A stretch of DNA of 64,000 nt from F23-B02 sp963620985. GTDB lineage: Bacteria > Bacillota > Clostridia > Oscillospirales > Oscillospiraceae. Shown piece by piece: positions 1 through 7,848 of this stretch. Where the stretch lies: the NCBI GenBank assembly GCA_963620985.1, contig CAVFCI010000001.1, forward strand, positions 1 to 64,000, given 5' to 3'. How positions within the stretch are numbered: the stretch's first letter is position 1; each line of letters begins with the position of its first letter. The position numbers were made by a program, and so were the translations under genes. Below the pieces are notes generated by a model that saw only the letters and a program-made list of their open reading frames with translations, had not been told where the DNA came from and made no database searches.

Positions 1-64
1 CCCCCTCGAGCTCCCCCGCTGCGCGGTTATCTTTACGCAGCAGCAGAGGTTTTTTAACAGTCTG
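1..64 (-). repeat. Truncated copy (A) of a hairpin-rich dispersed element
   Basis: Read on the minus strand, this begins CAGACTGTTAAAAAACC directly after the terminator hairpin of ireB, then runs through CCGCGCAGCGGGGGAG before leaving the window. The same start and core occur at 7606 and 38823 on the plus strand. Only the first 64 bp are visible, so the far end and any flanking duplication cannot be seen. Confidence 0.75.
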
Positions 65-65
65 A

Positions 66-103
66 ACACGCTCCGCGGTAAAAGCCGCGGAGCGTGTTTT
101 TTT
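66..103. terminator. Hairpin terminator after ireB
   Basis: A 13-bp GC-rich stem (66-78 with 85-97) closes a short loop. The T-run lies on the plus strand at 97-103. On the minus strand the stem follows the ireB stop codon at once, so it probably ends ireB and may also stop plus-strand transcripts arriving from outside the window. Confidence 0.8.
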
Positions 104-348
104 CAGTTGTCCTTCAGGTAATTTGTCAGCAGCTCGTGCATGAGCTCGTCTCTGTCTATCCTGCATATAAGGCTTCTTGCATTGTTGTAGTTCGTGATGT
201 ACGTCGGATCCTCGGAAAGAATGTATCCGACAAGCTGGTTAATAGGATCATAGCCTTTAACCTTAAGCGAATTGTATACGGACGACAGTATCTCGCGCAT
301 CTCTGTCTTGCTGTCAACGACGGCAAATTTTCTTGTGATGTCTTCCAT
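103..348 (-). CDS. ireB: IreB family regulatory phosphoprotein (UPF0297)
   Basis: An 81-residue cytosolic protein of the IreB/UPF0297 family (DUF965). In enterococci IreB is a substrate of the Ser/Thr kinase IreK and restrains cephalosporin resistance. The family-defining stretches KGYDPINQLVGY and DPTYITNYNNARSLI are present, and the length is close to the usual 80-90 residues. The ATG at 346-348 follows a good AGGAG site; the frame stays open upstream but without a better start. The usual neighbours (alaS, ruvX) are not seen on the visible side. The role here is inferred from the family. Confidence 0.9.
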   Translation of the reverse strand: MEDITRKFAVVDSKTEMREILSSVYNSLKVKGYDPINQLVGYILSEDPTYITNYNNARSLICRIDRDELMHELLTNYLKDN

Positions 349-385
349 AATTATCACTCCTCGGTCAAAAAAATATCTTGCTGCT

Positions 386-414
386 ATTATAACCAGTTTA
401 TTCTCACTTGTAAA
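386..414 (-). promoter_or_regulatory. SigA-type promoter of ireB
   Basis: On the minus strand TTTACA (409-414), 17 bp, then TATAAT (386-391), about 40 bp before the ireB start. It lies between pheT and ireB, so ireB has its own promoter. Confidence 0.8.
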
Positions 415-461
415 GCTAATATGCGAGAAATCCTGCAAATAAAGCTCGAAAAAGCGGGAGC

Positions 462-3164
462 TTAACGCATTACAGCGCCGAAATCGCGCTCCAGAGCCTC
501 AAGAACGGCCTTCATCGTCTCCTCTGCGTGCTCATCGGTGAGGGTCTGATCGTCGGCTCTGAGGGTCAGGGAGAAGGCTACCGACTTCATGCCGCTTGCT
601 ATGTGCGAGCCTGTGTAGATATCAAACAGTGCACAGTCCTTGAGGTATTTTCCGCCGGCCTTCGTGATGCAGTCAATGAGCTTTGCCACGGGTATGCTCT
701 TGTCGCAGACGACAGCGATATCGCGTGTAACGGCAGGGAACTTGGGCAGCGGCTTGTACACGGGATCTGGGCCGCAGCAGCCGAGGAGCTTTTCGAGCGA
801 AAGCTCGGCGCAGTAGAGCTCCGCGTCAACGCCGTAGTTTGCAGCGACCAGCGGGTGGATCTGGCCGAATACGCCGATGCGCTCGTCTCCCGCCCAGACT
901 GTCGCGCAGCGGCCCGGGTGGTAGGAGGGGTTATCACTGCATGCCTCGTAGCGCACGTCGGCTGCGCGGAGATCTTTCATTACGGCCTCTACGAGCCCCT
1001 TGACGGTGAAGAAATTGATCCTTGCGCCGTAGGTGCCGAGGGTGAGGTACTTTTTCTCTATCGCAAGGCCGTCCTTGCCGCCGAGGTGATAGGTGCGCCC
1101 CAGCTCGTAGAGCCTGACCTCCTTGTTGCGGAAGTTGTAGTTGCGGGTGAGTATCTCAAGCATGGACGGCAGCGTGGTCGTGCGCATGATTGAGGTGTCC
1201 TCGCCCAGCGGATTGAGTATCTTGAAGCTCTCGCGCTCTGGAGAATCTGCCGGCATACGGATCTTGTCGTAATATGTGGGGGAGATGAAGGAGTAGGTGA
1301 TTATCTCATCATAGCCCGCTGCGCGGCACAGTGCGCCGAGGCGCTGCTCCAGAAGCTGCTCGTCCGAGTATCCGCCGAGGGTGCTCTCGCCGGAAACGAG
1401 CGTGCAGGGGATGTTGTTGTAGCCGTAGAAGCGTGCGACCTCCTCGGCAAGGTCGGAGTAGTGGCCGACGTCGCCTCTCCACGAGGGGACGCTTATCGTC
1501 TCGCCGTCAACGCCGAACTGAAGGCTGCGCAGAATGCTCTGCATCGTTTCGACCGAAACATCTGTGCCCAGAAGCGCGTTTATCTTGTCGGGGCGCAGTG
1601 CGAGCACGGTCTGCTCGGGCACGGAGTTTACGATATCTATAACGCCGTCAACGACCTCGCCCGCGCCGAGCAGCTCGACGAGCTCACAGGCTCTGTTGAC
1701 TGCCGGAAGGGTGTTCAGGGGATCAAGACCCTTTTCAAACTTTGCCGAGGCCTCGGTGCGCATACCCAGCGACAGCGCACCCTTGCGGATGCAGGTGCCG
1801 TCGAAGTTTGCAGACTCAAACACGACATCAACGGTGTCCGAGACTATCTCGCTGTTCTCGCCGCCCATGATACCGGCAAGACCCACGGCGCGTGTGTCGT
1901 CGGCGATAACGAGGATGTTGGAATTTAGCTTTCTGACGTTGCCGTCGAGCGTTGTAAGCTCCTCGCCCTCACCGGCTCTGCGCACGATTATCCTGCCGCC
2001 CTTGACGTAGCGGTAGTCGAACGCATGCATCGGCTGGCCGTACTCCATCATGACGTAGTTTGTGATGTCGACGATGTTGTTTATCGGTCTTACGCCCATT
2101 GCGCGCAGTCTCTCGCGCATCCACTTCGGGGAGGGAGCAATCTTCACGTTGCGTACCATGCGCGCGGTGTACCTCGGGCAGAGATCGGCTGCCGGAGTCT
2201 CGACCGACAAAAGCTCTGTGAGAGAGCCGTCCGCGCCGCCCTTGACGACGGGCGTGTGCGTTTTGAGCTCCTTGCCGAAGGTCGCGGCGGCCTCGCGGGC
2301 AAGGCCGATGACCGACAGGCAGTCGGGGCGGTTGGGGGTTATCTCAAATTCTATAACGTGGTCGTCAGCGCCGATGATGGGCTTGATATCGTCGCCGGGC
2401 TTTATGCCGTCCTCGTGCAGGATGAATATGCCGTCGGGGATGCAGTGGGGAAACTCCGCCTGCTGCGCATGAAGCTCCTCAAGCGTGCAGATGCTTTCTG
2501 CCTTGGTGTTGTACGCGACGATATCTCCGGCGTGGAGGTTCTGACACGCGGTCGTGACCGAAACGCCCTCGCAGCCGGTGCAGAGCTTGCAGCTCCAGAG
2601 GTTAACTCCCGCGTTTTCGACAGACTTGACCTCTGCCGCGATAACGGGTCCGAACACCTTGTCGCCGGCCTTGATGTCTGCCGGTATCGAGGGCTTATCC
2701 TTATCCAGCGGATGATAGTCATTGAGCAGCGCCGCCGCGGTTATAACGGCGTAGGGGAAGTCGCGCTCGTCGAGCGACAGCTCCTTGAGAGAGCAGAGCA
2801 TACCGTTTGACAGTACGCCTCTGAGCTTGCCCTTGGTGATCTTCTTGCCGCCGGGCAGCAGGGAGTTGTGCAGTGCGGCGGGGATGAGGTCGCCCTCGTG
2901 AATGTTCCATGCGCCCGTGACTATCTGGACGGGCTCGGTCTGCCCGATGTCTATCTGACAGACCCACATATGGTCGGAGTCGGGATGTCTTTCCATGGAG
3001 AGGATGCGGCCAACGAGAACGTTCTTTATCTCCGCGCCCAGATCCTCATAGGTCTCGACCTTCGAGCCGGACAGGGTCATGGCCTCGGCAAATTCGCGGT
3101 CATCTATATCGCTGACGGAAACGCCGTCAACAAACTCTGTGAGCCATTTTCTGCTTAAATTCAT
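462..3164 (-). CDS. pheT: Phenylalanine--tRNA ligase beta subunit with duplicated tRNA-binding domain
   Basis: Beta chain of the cytosolic (alpha-beta)2 enzyme that charges tRNA-Phe. In order: a short N-terminal segment, an EMAP/Myf-type OB tRNA-binding domain (about 49-140), B3/4 and B5 domains, the catalytic-like core, and a C-terminal ferredoxin-fold anticodon-binding domain around KFPAVTRDIAVV. At 900 residues it is about 100 longer than most bacterial PheT. The excess is a second, shorter OB-like copy at about 170-248 (VFGPVIAAEV, then HAGDIVAY) matching VLVGRILSME and HEGDLIPA in the first. Start ATG at 3162-3164 has a GGAGG site. It lies 16 bp after pheS in one T-box-controlled transcript. 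Confidence 0.97.
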   Translation of the reverse strand: MNLSRKWLTEFVDGVSVSDIDDREFAEAMTLSGSKVETYEDLGAEIKNVLVGRILSMERHPDSDHMWVCQIDIGQTEPVQIVTGAWNIHEGDLIPAALHNSLLPGGKKITKGKLRGVLSNGMLCSLKELSLDERDFPYAVITAAALLNDYHPLDKDKPSIPADIKAGDKVFGPVIAAEVKSVENAGVNLWSCKLCTGCEGVSVTTACQNLHAGDIVAYNTKAESICTLEELHAQQAEFPHCIPDGIFILHEDGIKPGDDIKPIIGADDHVIEFEITPNRPDCLSVIGLAREAAATFGKELKTHTPVVKGGADGSLTELLSVETPAADLCPRYTARMVRNVKIAPSPKWMRERLRAMGVRPINNIVDITNYVMMEYGQPMHAFDYRYVKGGRIIVRRAGEGEELTTLDGNVRKLNSNILVIADDTRAVGLAGIMGGENSEIVSDTVDVVFESANFDGTCIRKGALSLGMRTEASAKFEKGLDPLNTLPAVNRACELVELLGAGEVVDGVIDIVNSVPEQTVLALRPDKINALLGTDVSVETMQSILRSLQFGVDGETISVPSWRGDVGHYSDLAEEVARFYGYNNIPCTLVSGESTLGGYSDEQLLEQRLGALCRAAGYDEIITYSFISPTYYDKIRMPADSPERESFKILNPLGEDTSIMRTTTLPSMLEILTRNYNFRNKEVRLYELGRTYHLGGKDGLAIEKKYLTLGTYGARINFFTVKGLVEAVMKDLRAADVRYEACSDNPSYHPGRCATVWAGDERIGVFGQIHPLVAANYGVDAELYCAELSLEKLLGCCGPDPVYKPLPKFPAVTRDIAVVCDKSIPVAKLIDCITKAGGKYLKDCALFDIYTGSHIASGMKSVAFSLTLRADDQTLTDEHAEETMKAVLEALERDFGAVMR

Positions 3165-3180
3165 ATCATTTCTCCTCCCA

Positions 3181-4206
3181 TCAGAACTGTTCCAGGAAGC
3201 GGACGTCGTTTTCAAATATCAGACGCAGGTCGGATATCTTGAATCTGCGCATCGCAAGGCGTTCAAGACCCATGCCGAAGGCCCAGCCGGTGTATTCCTC
3301 ACTGTCTATCCCGCTCATTTCGAGAACCTTGGGATGGATCATGCCCGCGCCGAGCACCTCTATCCAGCCCTCGCCCTTGCAGGTGGGGCAGCCCTTGCCG
3401 CCGCACTTGTGGCACTGAACGTCCATCTCGCAGCTGGGCTCGGTGAAGGGGAAATGGTGGGGTCTGAATCGTGTGACCGTGCCCTCGCCGAAGAGCTCCT
3501 GCATGACGAGGTTGAGCGTGCCCTTCAGGTCTGCCATGGTGACGTTTTTGTCTATGACCATGCCCTCGACCTGATGGAACATCGGCGAGTGCGTCGCATC
3601 GACCTCATCCTTGCGGTAAACTCTGCCGGGTGCGACGATGCGGATGGGCAGCTTCATGGTCTCCATTGCACGCACCTGCATGGGGCTGGTCTGCGAGCGG
3701 AGCATCACGCGGCTGTCGGTGTCAAAATAAAAGGTGTCCGACCAGTCGCGGGAGGGATGTCCCTCCTCGGCGTTGAGCTTATCGAAGTTATATGACGCAA
3801 GCTCGACCTCGGGACCGTCAAGCACGGTAAAGCCCATGCCGACGAAGATATCCTTTATCTCGTCAAGCGCCTTGTACATCGGGTGCTTGTGCCCGAGACG
3901 GATATTCTCGCCCGGAACTGTGACATCGACCGTTTCAAGCTCCAGACGCGCTTCAAGAGCGGCAGCCTCAAGCTTCCTGCGGGTCTCGTCGATCGCCGTT
4001 TCAAGCTCTGCGCGGATCTGGTTTGCAAGCTGCCCCATAACGGGACGCTCCTCTGCCGAGAGCTTGCCCATCTGCTTGAGTATGGCGGTAAGCTCGCCCT
4101 TCTTGCCGAGATATCTGACTCTCAGCGCTTCAAGATTTTCGGGACTGTCAGCGTTGAGAATGGCCTTGACGGCGCTTTCTCTGAGCTGATTCATCAATGC
4201 TTTCAT
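3181..4206 (-). CDS. pheS: Phenylalanine--tRNA ligase alpha subunit
   Basis: Catalytic alpha chain of PheRS, which forms Phe-AMP and transfers Phe to its tRNA. An N-terminal coiled coil (about 1-90) precedes the class II core, with motif 2 RVYRKDEVDATH and motif 3 GMGLERLAM. The length of 341 residues is normal. A four-cysteine knuckle, CHKCGGKGCPTC near residues 265-276, sits in the core and could bind zinc, as in some other Clostridia. The ATG at 4204-4206 has a GGAGAG site just past the T-box terminator. It is the first gene of pheST. Confidence 0.97.
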   Translation of the reverse strand: MKALMNQLRESAVKAILNADSPENLEALRVRYLGKKGELTAILKQMGKLSAEERPVMGQLANQIRAELETAIDETRRKLEAAALEARLELETVDVTVPGENIRLGHKHPMYKALDEIKDIFVGMGFTVLDGPEVELASYNFDKLNAEEGHPSRDWSDTFYFDTDSRVMLRSQTSPMQVRAMETMKLPIRIVAPGRVYRKDEVDATHSPMFHQVEGMVIDKNVTMADLKGTLNLVMQELFGEGTVTRFRPHHFPFTEPSCEMDVQCHKCGGKGCPTCKGEGWIEVLGAGMIHPKVLEMSGIDSEEYTGWAFGMGLERLAMRRFKISDLRLIFENDVRFLEQF

Positions 4207-4224
4207 CGTGTCTCTCCTTCATAA

Positions 4225-4466
4225 AAATAAACAAAAAAATAGTCTTACGTCCGCACTGGGACGAAAGACCAAGCTTCCGCGGTACCACCCTTATTCGATG
4301 TTTATCGCACTCAAATGGCTGTAACGGAACCGCCGCCGGTGATTGGCCGGTGCTCACGGGCGAACCGAATACCCGCATCACGGGCGGCTTGCAGCCGATG
4401 ACCGCCGTTCTCTGTGTGATGCCGCAATATTATTTTCCCGATCAAAGCAATAACATATACTATGAT
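4225..4466 (-). promoter_or_regulatory. T-box leader of pheST
   Basis: On the minus strand the T-box core GGTGGTACCGCGG (4277-4289) is followed by a terminator stem (4242-4252 with 4258-4269) and a T-run. The variable T-box base pairs with discriminator A of tRNA-Phe, and a TTC triplet in the stem I region is a plausible Phe specifier. Uncharged tRNA-Phe should stabilise the antiterminator and turn pheST on. Confidence 0.92.
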
Positions 4467-4495
4467 ATTAAAGCCCACATTCAGACAAATGTCAA
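4467..4495 (-). promoter_or_regulatory. Promoter of the pheST T-box transcript
   Basis: On the minus strand TTGACA (4490-4495), 17 bp, then TTTAAT (4467-4472), just upstream of the T-box leader. Confidence 0.75.
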
Positions 4496-4567
4496 GAGAA
4501 AATTTGAATAATGTTCGGCGCAGGCGGCTAATAGAATATAATAAAAAGCACTTTCGGAGGATGAAAT

Positions 4568-5110
4568 ATGAAAAGAGTATTGCCGTTTATCCTGTGCCTT
4601 ATCCTGCTGTGCAGCTGCGCCGACGACGGCAAGGCGCAGATGGCCGAGTTTGCCGGCATAGTCTCGGCAGTGGAGAACATATCGTTCACGGCAGAGGTCT
4701 CGGCGCAGTATGACGATAAGACAGCCGAGTTTGTCCTTGCCTATGAGCAGACGGGTGAGTCCTCGTCCGTCTCGGTCGTAAAGCCGGAGCTTTTATCCGG
4801 CATAAGAGCAAGCCTGACGGGCAGTGAGCTCAGTCTTGAATTTGACGGCGCTGTGCTGGATATCGGAACGCTTGACGATGCCGAGCTCAGCCCTATGTCC
4901 TCGCTGCCGCTCATAGTCCGCGCCATGCGCGAGGGGCATCTTGAGATAAGCTGGGTCGAGGGCGATATGATCGCAGCGCGGCTCATACCCTCGGACGATT
5001 ACGTCGTGACGCTGTGGATAGACGCAAGCCTCACGCCGCGCTCGGCGGAGGTAAGCTATAAGGAGCGCACCGTAGTCACGGCGGAGATATCCGACTGGGT
5101 AATTTCGTGA
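4568..5110 (+). CDS. Predicted lipoprotein of unknown function
   Basis: A 180-residue exported protein. The N-terminus has a basic start, a hydrophobic core and the lipobox LLCSC, so it should be lipid-anchored on the outer face of the membrane. The rest is acidic, rich in predicted beta strands and lacks a catalytic motif I recognise. Its layout loosely resembles LolA-like or sigma-regulator lipoproteins, which is only a guess. The start has a GGAGG site six bases upstream. It stands alone, divergent from pheST and followed by a palindromic element. Confidence 0.75.
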   Translation: MKRVLPFILCLILLCSCADDGKAQMAEFAGIVSAVENISFTAEVSAQYDDKTAEFVLAYEQTGESSSVSVVKPELLSGIRASLTGSELSLEFDGAVLDIGTLDDAELSPMSSLPLIVRAMREGHLEISWVEGDMIAARLIPSDDYVVTLWIDASLTPRSAEVSYKERTVVTAEISDWVIS

Positions 5111-5133
5111 ATAAAATTCATGCCCGCGTGGGA

Positions 5134-5341
5134 GAATACAGTCAGCGCACTACATATGTAAGCGTTGAATAAATGACTGTCAGCGTCTGAGCGGATAATT
5201 TGTGCCCTGATTTAGTCGCTTCTTCTTGAAATACACAAAGTATTCCTGCGAAAAAGCGCGTCATCAGAACCCGAATCCTCTCGCCCAGCCATCTGACGCA
5301 TTTGATCATCGCTTACATAATATGTAGCAGGCGGCTGTATA
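5134..5341. repeat. 208-bp imperfect palindrome, MITE-like
   Basis: The interval 5134-5341 is one long imperfect inverted repeat centred at about 5237 (AATAC ACAAA GTATT). Matching pieces on the arms include TACAG/CTGTA, CTACATAT/ATATGTAG, GTAAGCG/CGCTTAC and CTGAT/ATCAG, at nearly equal distances from the centre. It has no coding frame. It fits a miniature inverted-repeat element or a long structured RNA. It fills most of the gap between the lipoprotein gene and the MazF-type gene and ends about 20 bp before the latter. Confidence 0.75.
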
Positions 5342-5363
5342 CCGTAGCGGAGTGTGAATCAAA

Positions 5364-5708
5364 TTGAGTATAGTCAAACGTGGAGATATTTTTTACGCCG
5401 ATCTCAGCCCCGTCGTGGGCTCGGAGCAGGGCGGCATGCGCCCCGTGCTCATCGTCCAGAACGATACCGGCAATAAGCACAGCCCGACAGTTATCGCCGC
5501 GGCTATAACCAGTCAGACAGGCAAGGCGCGGCTGCCGACGCATATCGAGCTCAGTGCCCAAAGCGTGGGACTCTCGCGTGACAGCGTTATCCTGCTCGAA
5601 CAGATACGCACCATCGACAAATCGCGCCTGCGCGAGCGTATGGGAAAGCTCGACGAGAGCACCATGACGAAGGTCGATAACGCCATCGCCGTGAGCTTCG
5701 GACTGTAA
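5364..5708 (+). CDS. MazF/PemK-type endoribonuclease, no partner antitoxin
   Basis: A 114-residue member of the MazF/EndoA family, toxins that cut single-stranded mRNA at short sequence motifs. The N-terminal VKRGDIFYADLSPVVGSEQG and the central RPVLIVQND and SVILLEQIRTIDKSRL segments are typical, and full family length is present. It starts at a TTG with a GGAG site 11 bases upstream, on the edge of the palindrome. No MazE-like small gene precedes it, as the preceding 250 bp is the palindromic element. In related Bacillota the antitoxin is sometimes upstream behind alr, so a remote or lost antitoxin is possible. Confidence 0.9.
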   Translation: MSIVKRGDIFYADLSPVVGSEQGGMRPVLIVQNDTGNKHSPTVIAAAITSQTGKARLPTHIELSAQSVGLSRDSVILLEQIRTIDKSRLRERMGKLDESTMTKVDNAIAVSFGL

Positions 5709-5762
5709 TAATACCTTGCTCCCCGTGCAAGAGCGCGGGGAGCGAACGCAAGGAGGAATGTC

Positions 5763-6194
5763 ATGCAGAGCCTGCCGGTCTATATAGACGGAAAAGAGTG
5801 CGGCAGCATGAAGATATATACCGACGGACTCATGAGAGTTTTCGAGGCCGGCTGCGGCATAAGACCCGAAAGGCCGGTACGCCTTTACCTATTCGGCGGC
5901 GGGAAGAGCGCACTTCTGGGTACGCTGCGGCCAAAGGGCGCGGGGCTCGGCATAGTGCGCCGCTTTTCGCGCACAGAGCTCGGAAGGCTGCCGGAGCGCA
6001 TAGAATACGCCGCCGACCGGCCTGTGCAGTTCGAAGATGGGAGCGATACCCTGTGGCGGCGCGGCAAAATGGGCTGCCTTTTGGCAGACGGACTCATTGC
6101 TATACCGGCAGACGAGGCGCGGCTTGGCCGCGTTTCAGATAAGCTGCGGCGCATAGAGGGGAAAACGTATCTGATATTTGAAAGAAAATTGTGA
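5763..6194 (+). CDS. Conserved-looking protein of unknown function
   Basis: A 143-residue soluble, basic protein that I do not recognise. No signal peptide, membrane segment or metal-binding motif is visible. Glycine-rich turns (YLFGGGKSALLGTL) and alternating hydrophobic strands suggest a small beta-rich fold. The start follows AAGGAGG. A GC-rich hairpin without a T-run (about 5716-5743) lies between it and the MazF-type gene; pyrimidine-nucleoside phosphorylase follows 71 bp downstream. Confidence 0.6.
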   Translation: MQSLPVYIDGKECGSMKIYTDGLMRVFEAGCGIRPERPVRLYLFGGGKSALLGTLRPKGAGLGIVRRFSRTELGRLPERIEYAADRPVQFEDGSDTLWRRGKMGCLLADGLIAIPADEARLGRVSDKLRRIEGKTYLIFERKL

Positions 6195-6265
6195 TGTCTG
6201 TGGAAAATTTCCGCCGTTTGTGTTAAGATAGCAGCATAACAGACAAAACGAAGGAGGTATCTGCT

Positions 6266-7570
6266 ATGCTGATGACTGATATTATCGTAAAGAAGCGTGA
6301 CGGCGAAAAGCTCAGCGCACAGGAGATAAAATTTGTCGTTGACGGCTATACGAGAGGCGATATACCCGACTATCAGATGGCGGCGCTCATGATGGCGATA
6401 CTGCTGCGCGGCATGGACAGGGAGGAGACGCTTGAGCTCACCATGGCCATGCGCGACTCCGGCGAGACGCTCGACCTGAGCGCGATAAAGGGCGTCAAGG
6501 CCGACAAGCACTCGACCGGCGGCGTAGGCGACAAGACCTCGCTCATACTCTGCCCGATGGTAGCGGCTCAGGGCGTGAAGATAGCAAAGATGTCGGGACG
6601 CGGCCTTGGTCACACGGGCGGGACGATAGATAAGCTTGAAAGCTTTCCGGGCTTCAAAACGGATATTTCCGAGGAAAAGTTCATTGAAAACGTGAATAAA
6701 TACGGCATTGCCATAGCCGGACAGACGGCAGACCTCGATCCGGCGGACAAGAAGATGTACGCCCTGCGCGACGTGACGGGCACTGTGCCGAGCATACCGC
6801 TTATCGTTAGCTCGATCATGAGCAAGAAGCTTGCCGCCGGTGCGGACGTTATAGTCCTTGACGTGAAGCTGGGCAGCGGCTCGTTCATGAAGACCGCCGA
6901 GGATGCCGCCGAGCTTGCCGAAAATCTCACCGCAGTCGGAAAGCTTGCCGGAAAAAAGACCGTTGCAGTCATAACCGATATGGACGAGCCTCTCGGAAAC
7001 GCCGTGGGCAACGCGCTTGAGGTCAGGGAGGCCATAGAGGTGCTGCGCGGCGAGAAAAAGGGCGAAATGCTCGAGCTGTGCCTGACGCTGGGCGCGTGCA
7101 TACTCACCGAGGCCGGTATCGCAGAAAACGATGACGCGGCACGCAGGATGCTTGAAAAGGGCATTGAGGACGGCTCGGCTCTCAATAAGCTCGCGCAGCT
7201 CATAGAGGCGCAGGGAGGCGACAGCCGCGCCGTGTTCGACACCTCGCTCCTGCCGCAGGCAGCCGTGCAGCTTGAAGCTGTGTCCGAAAGCTCGGGCTAT
7301 GTAAAGCACATCTGCGCCGACGAGGTCGGCCTCGTTTCCATGCACCTTGGCGGCGGCAGAGCCACAAAGGATAGCGTCATAGACCTCTCCGTCGGCCTTG
7401 TCCTCAAAAAGAAGGTCGGCGACAGGGTGGAGGCAGGGGAGAGCCTTGCAACTATCCACGCGCAGAGCCTCTCCGCTGCGCAGAAGGCCGCCGAGATGCT
7501 CAAAAGCTGCTACAGCATAGCTCCCGAGCCTGTCGAAAAGCCTCCGTTTATAAAGGGCATAGTCAGATAA
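6266..7570 (+). CDS. pdp: Pyrimidine-nucleoside phosphorylase
   Basis: Cleaves uridine, thymidine and deoxyuridine with phosphate to give the base and (deoxy)ribose-1-phosphate in nucleoside salvage. The length of 434 residues is right for the family. The phosphate-binding signature DKHSTGGVGDKTSL (about 81-94), SGRGLGHTGGTIDKLES and the C-terminal alpha/beta domain are all present. The start follows AAGGAGG; a second ATG lies two codons on. I cannot tell pdp from deoA specificity by eye, though Bacillota enzymes of this type are usually the broad Pdp. It is followed by a hairpin-rich dispersed element. Confidence 0.95.
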   Translation: MLMTDIIVKKRDGEKLSAQEIKFVVDGYTRGDIPDYQMAALMMAILLRGMDREETLELTMAMRDSGETLDLSAIKGVKADKHSTGGVGDKTSLILCPMVAAQGVKIAKMSGRGLGHTGGTIDKLESFPGFKTDISEEKFIENVNKYGIAIAGQTADLDPADKKMYALRDVTGTVPSIPLIVSSIMSKKLAAGADVIVLDVKLGSGSFMKTAEDAAELAENLTAVGKLAGKKTVAVITDMDEPLGNAVGNALEVREAIEVLRGEKKGEMLELCLTLGACILTEAGIAENDDAARRMLEKGIEDGSALNKLAQLIEAQGGDSRAVFDTSLLPQAAVQLEAVSESSGYVKHICADEVGLVSMHLGGGRATKDSVIDLSVGLVLKKKVGDRVEAGESLATIHAQSLSAAQKAAEMLKSCYSIAPEPVEKPPFIKGIVR

Positions 7571-7583
7571 ACAGATAAGAAAA

Positions 7584-7847
7584 AGGACAGTCAGGCGACT
7601 GTCCTCAGACTGTCAAAAAACCTATGCTGCTGCGGAAAAACATCCGCGCAGCGGGGGAGCGCGAGGGGGTAAGACCCCGCTCGCAATTGGATTATAGCCA
7701 TCAAAAACGCCTGAGTTATCAGGCTTTTTGACGAGCGTAGCGAGATTTTTCGTGAAGCGAAGGCTTCACAAAAAATGTGGCGTTTGTGAAGCGTGAAAAA
7801 AAGTCACAGACTTTTTTTCACGCTGAGGACAGTCAGGCGACTGTCCT
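7584..7847. repeat. Hairpin-rich element copy B with 22-bp flanking direct repeats
   Basis: A 220-bp non-coding element (7606-7825) starts CAGACTGTCAAAAAACC and carries CCGCGCAGCGGGGGAG, as do copies A and C. It ends in a strong hairpin (7791-7823; arms GCGTGAAAAAAAGT and ACTTTTTTTCACGC). It is bounded by two identical 22-bp repeats (7584-7605, 7826-7847), each itself a hairpin with 9-bp arms AGGACAGTC and GACTGTCCT. The right repeat ends one base before the stop codon of the minus-strand gene, so the duplicated target was probably the shared terminator of two convergent genes. Confidence 0.85.
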
Positions 7848-7848
7848 T

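Noticed and set aside
443..463. Terminator for pheT
   Set aside because: Only a weak 6-bp stem with TTATTT lies at the pheT end; too poor to list.
5885..7459. A 524-codon minus-strand frame over the unknown protein and pdp
   Set aside because: The plus strand carries the phosphorylase signature; the minus frame has low-complexity Ala/Arg/Leu composition typical of shadow frames.
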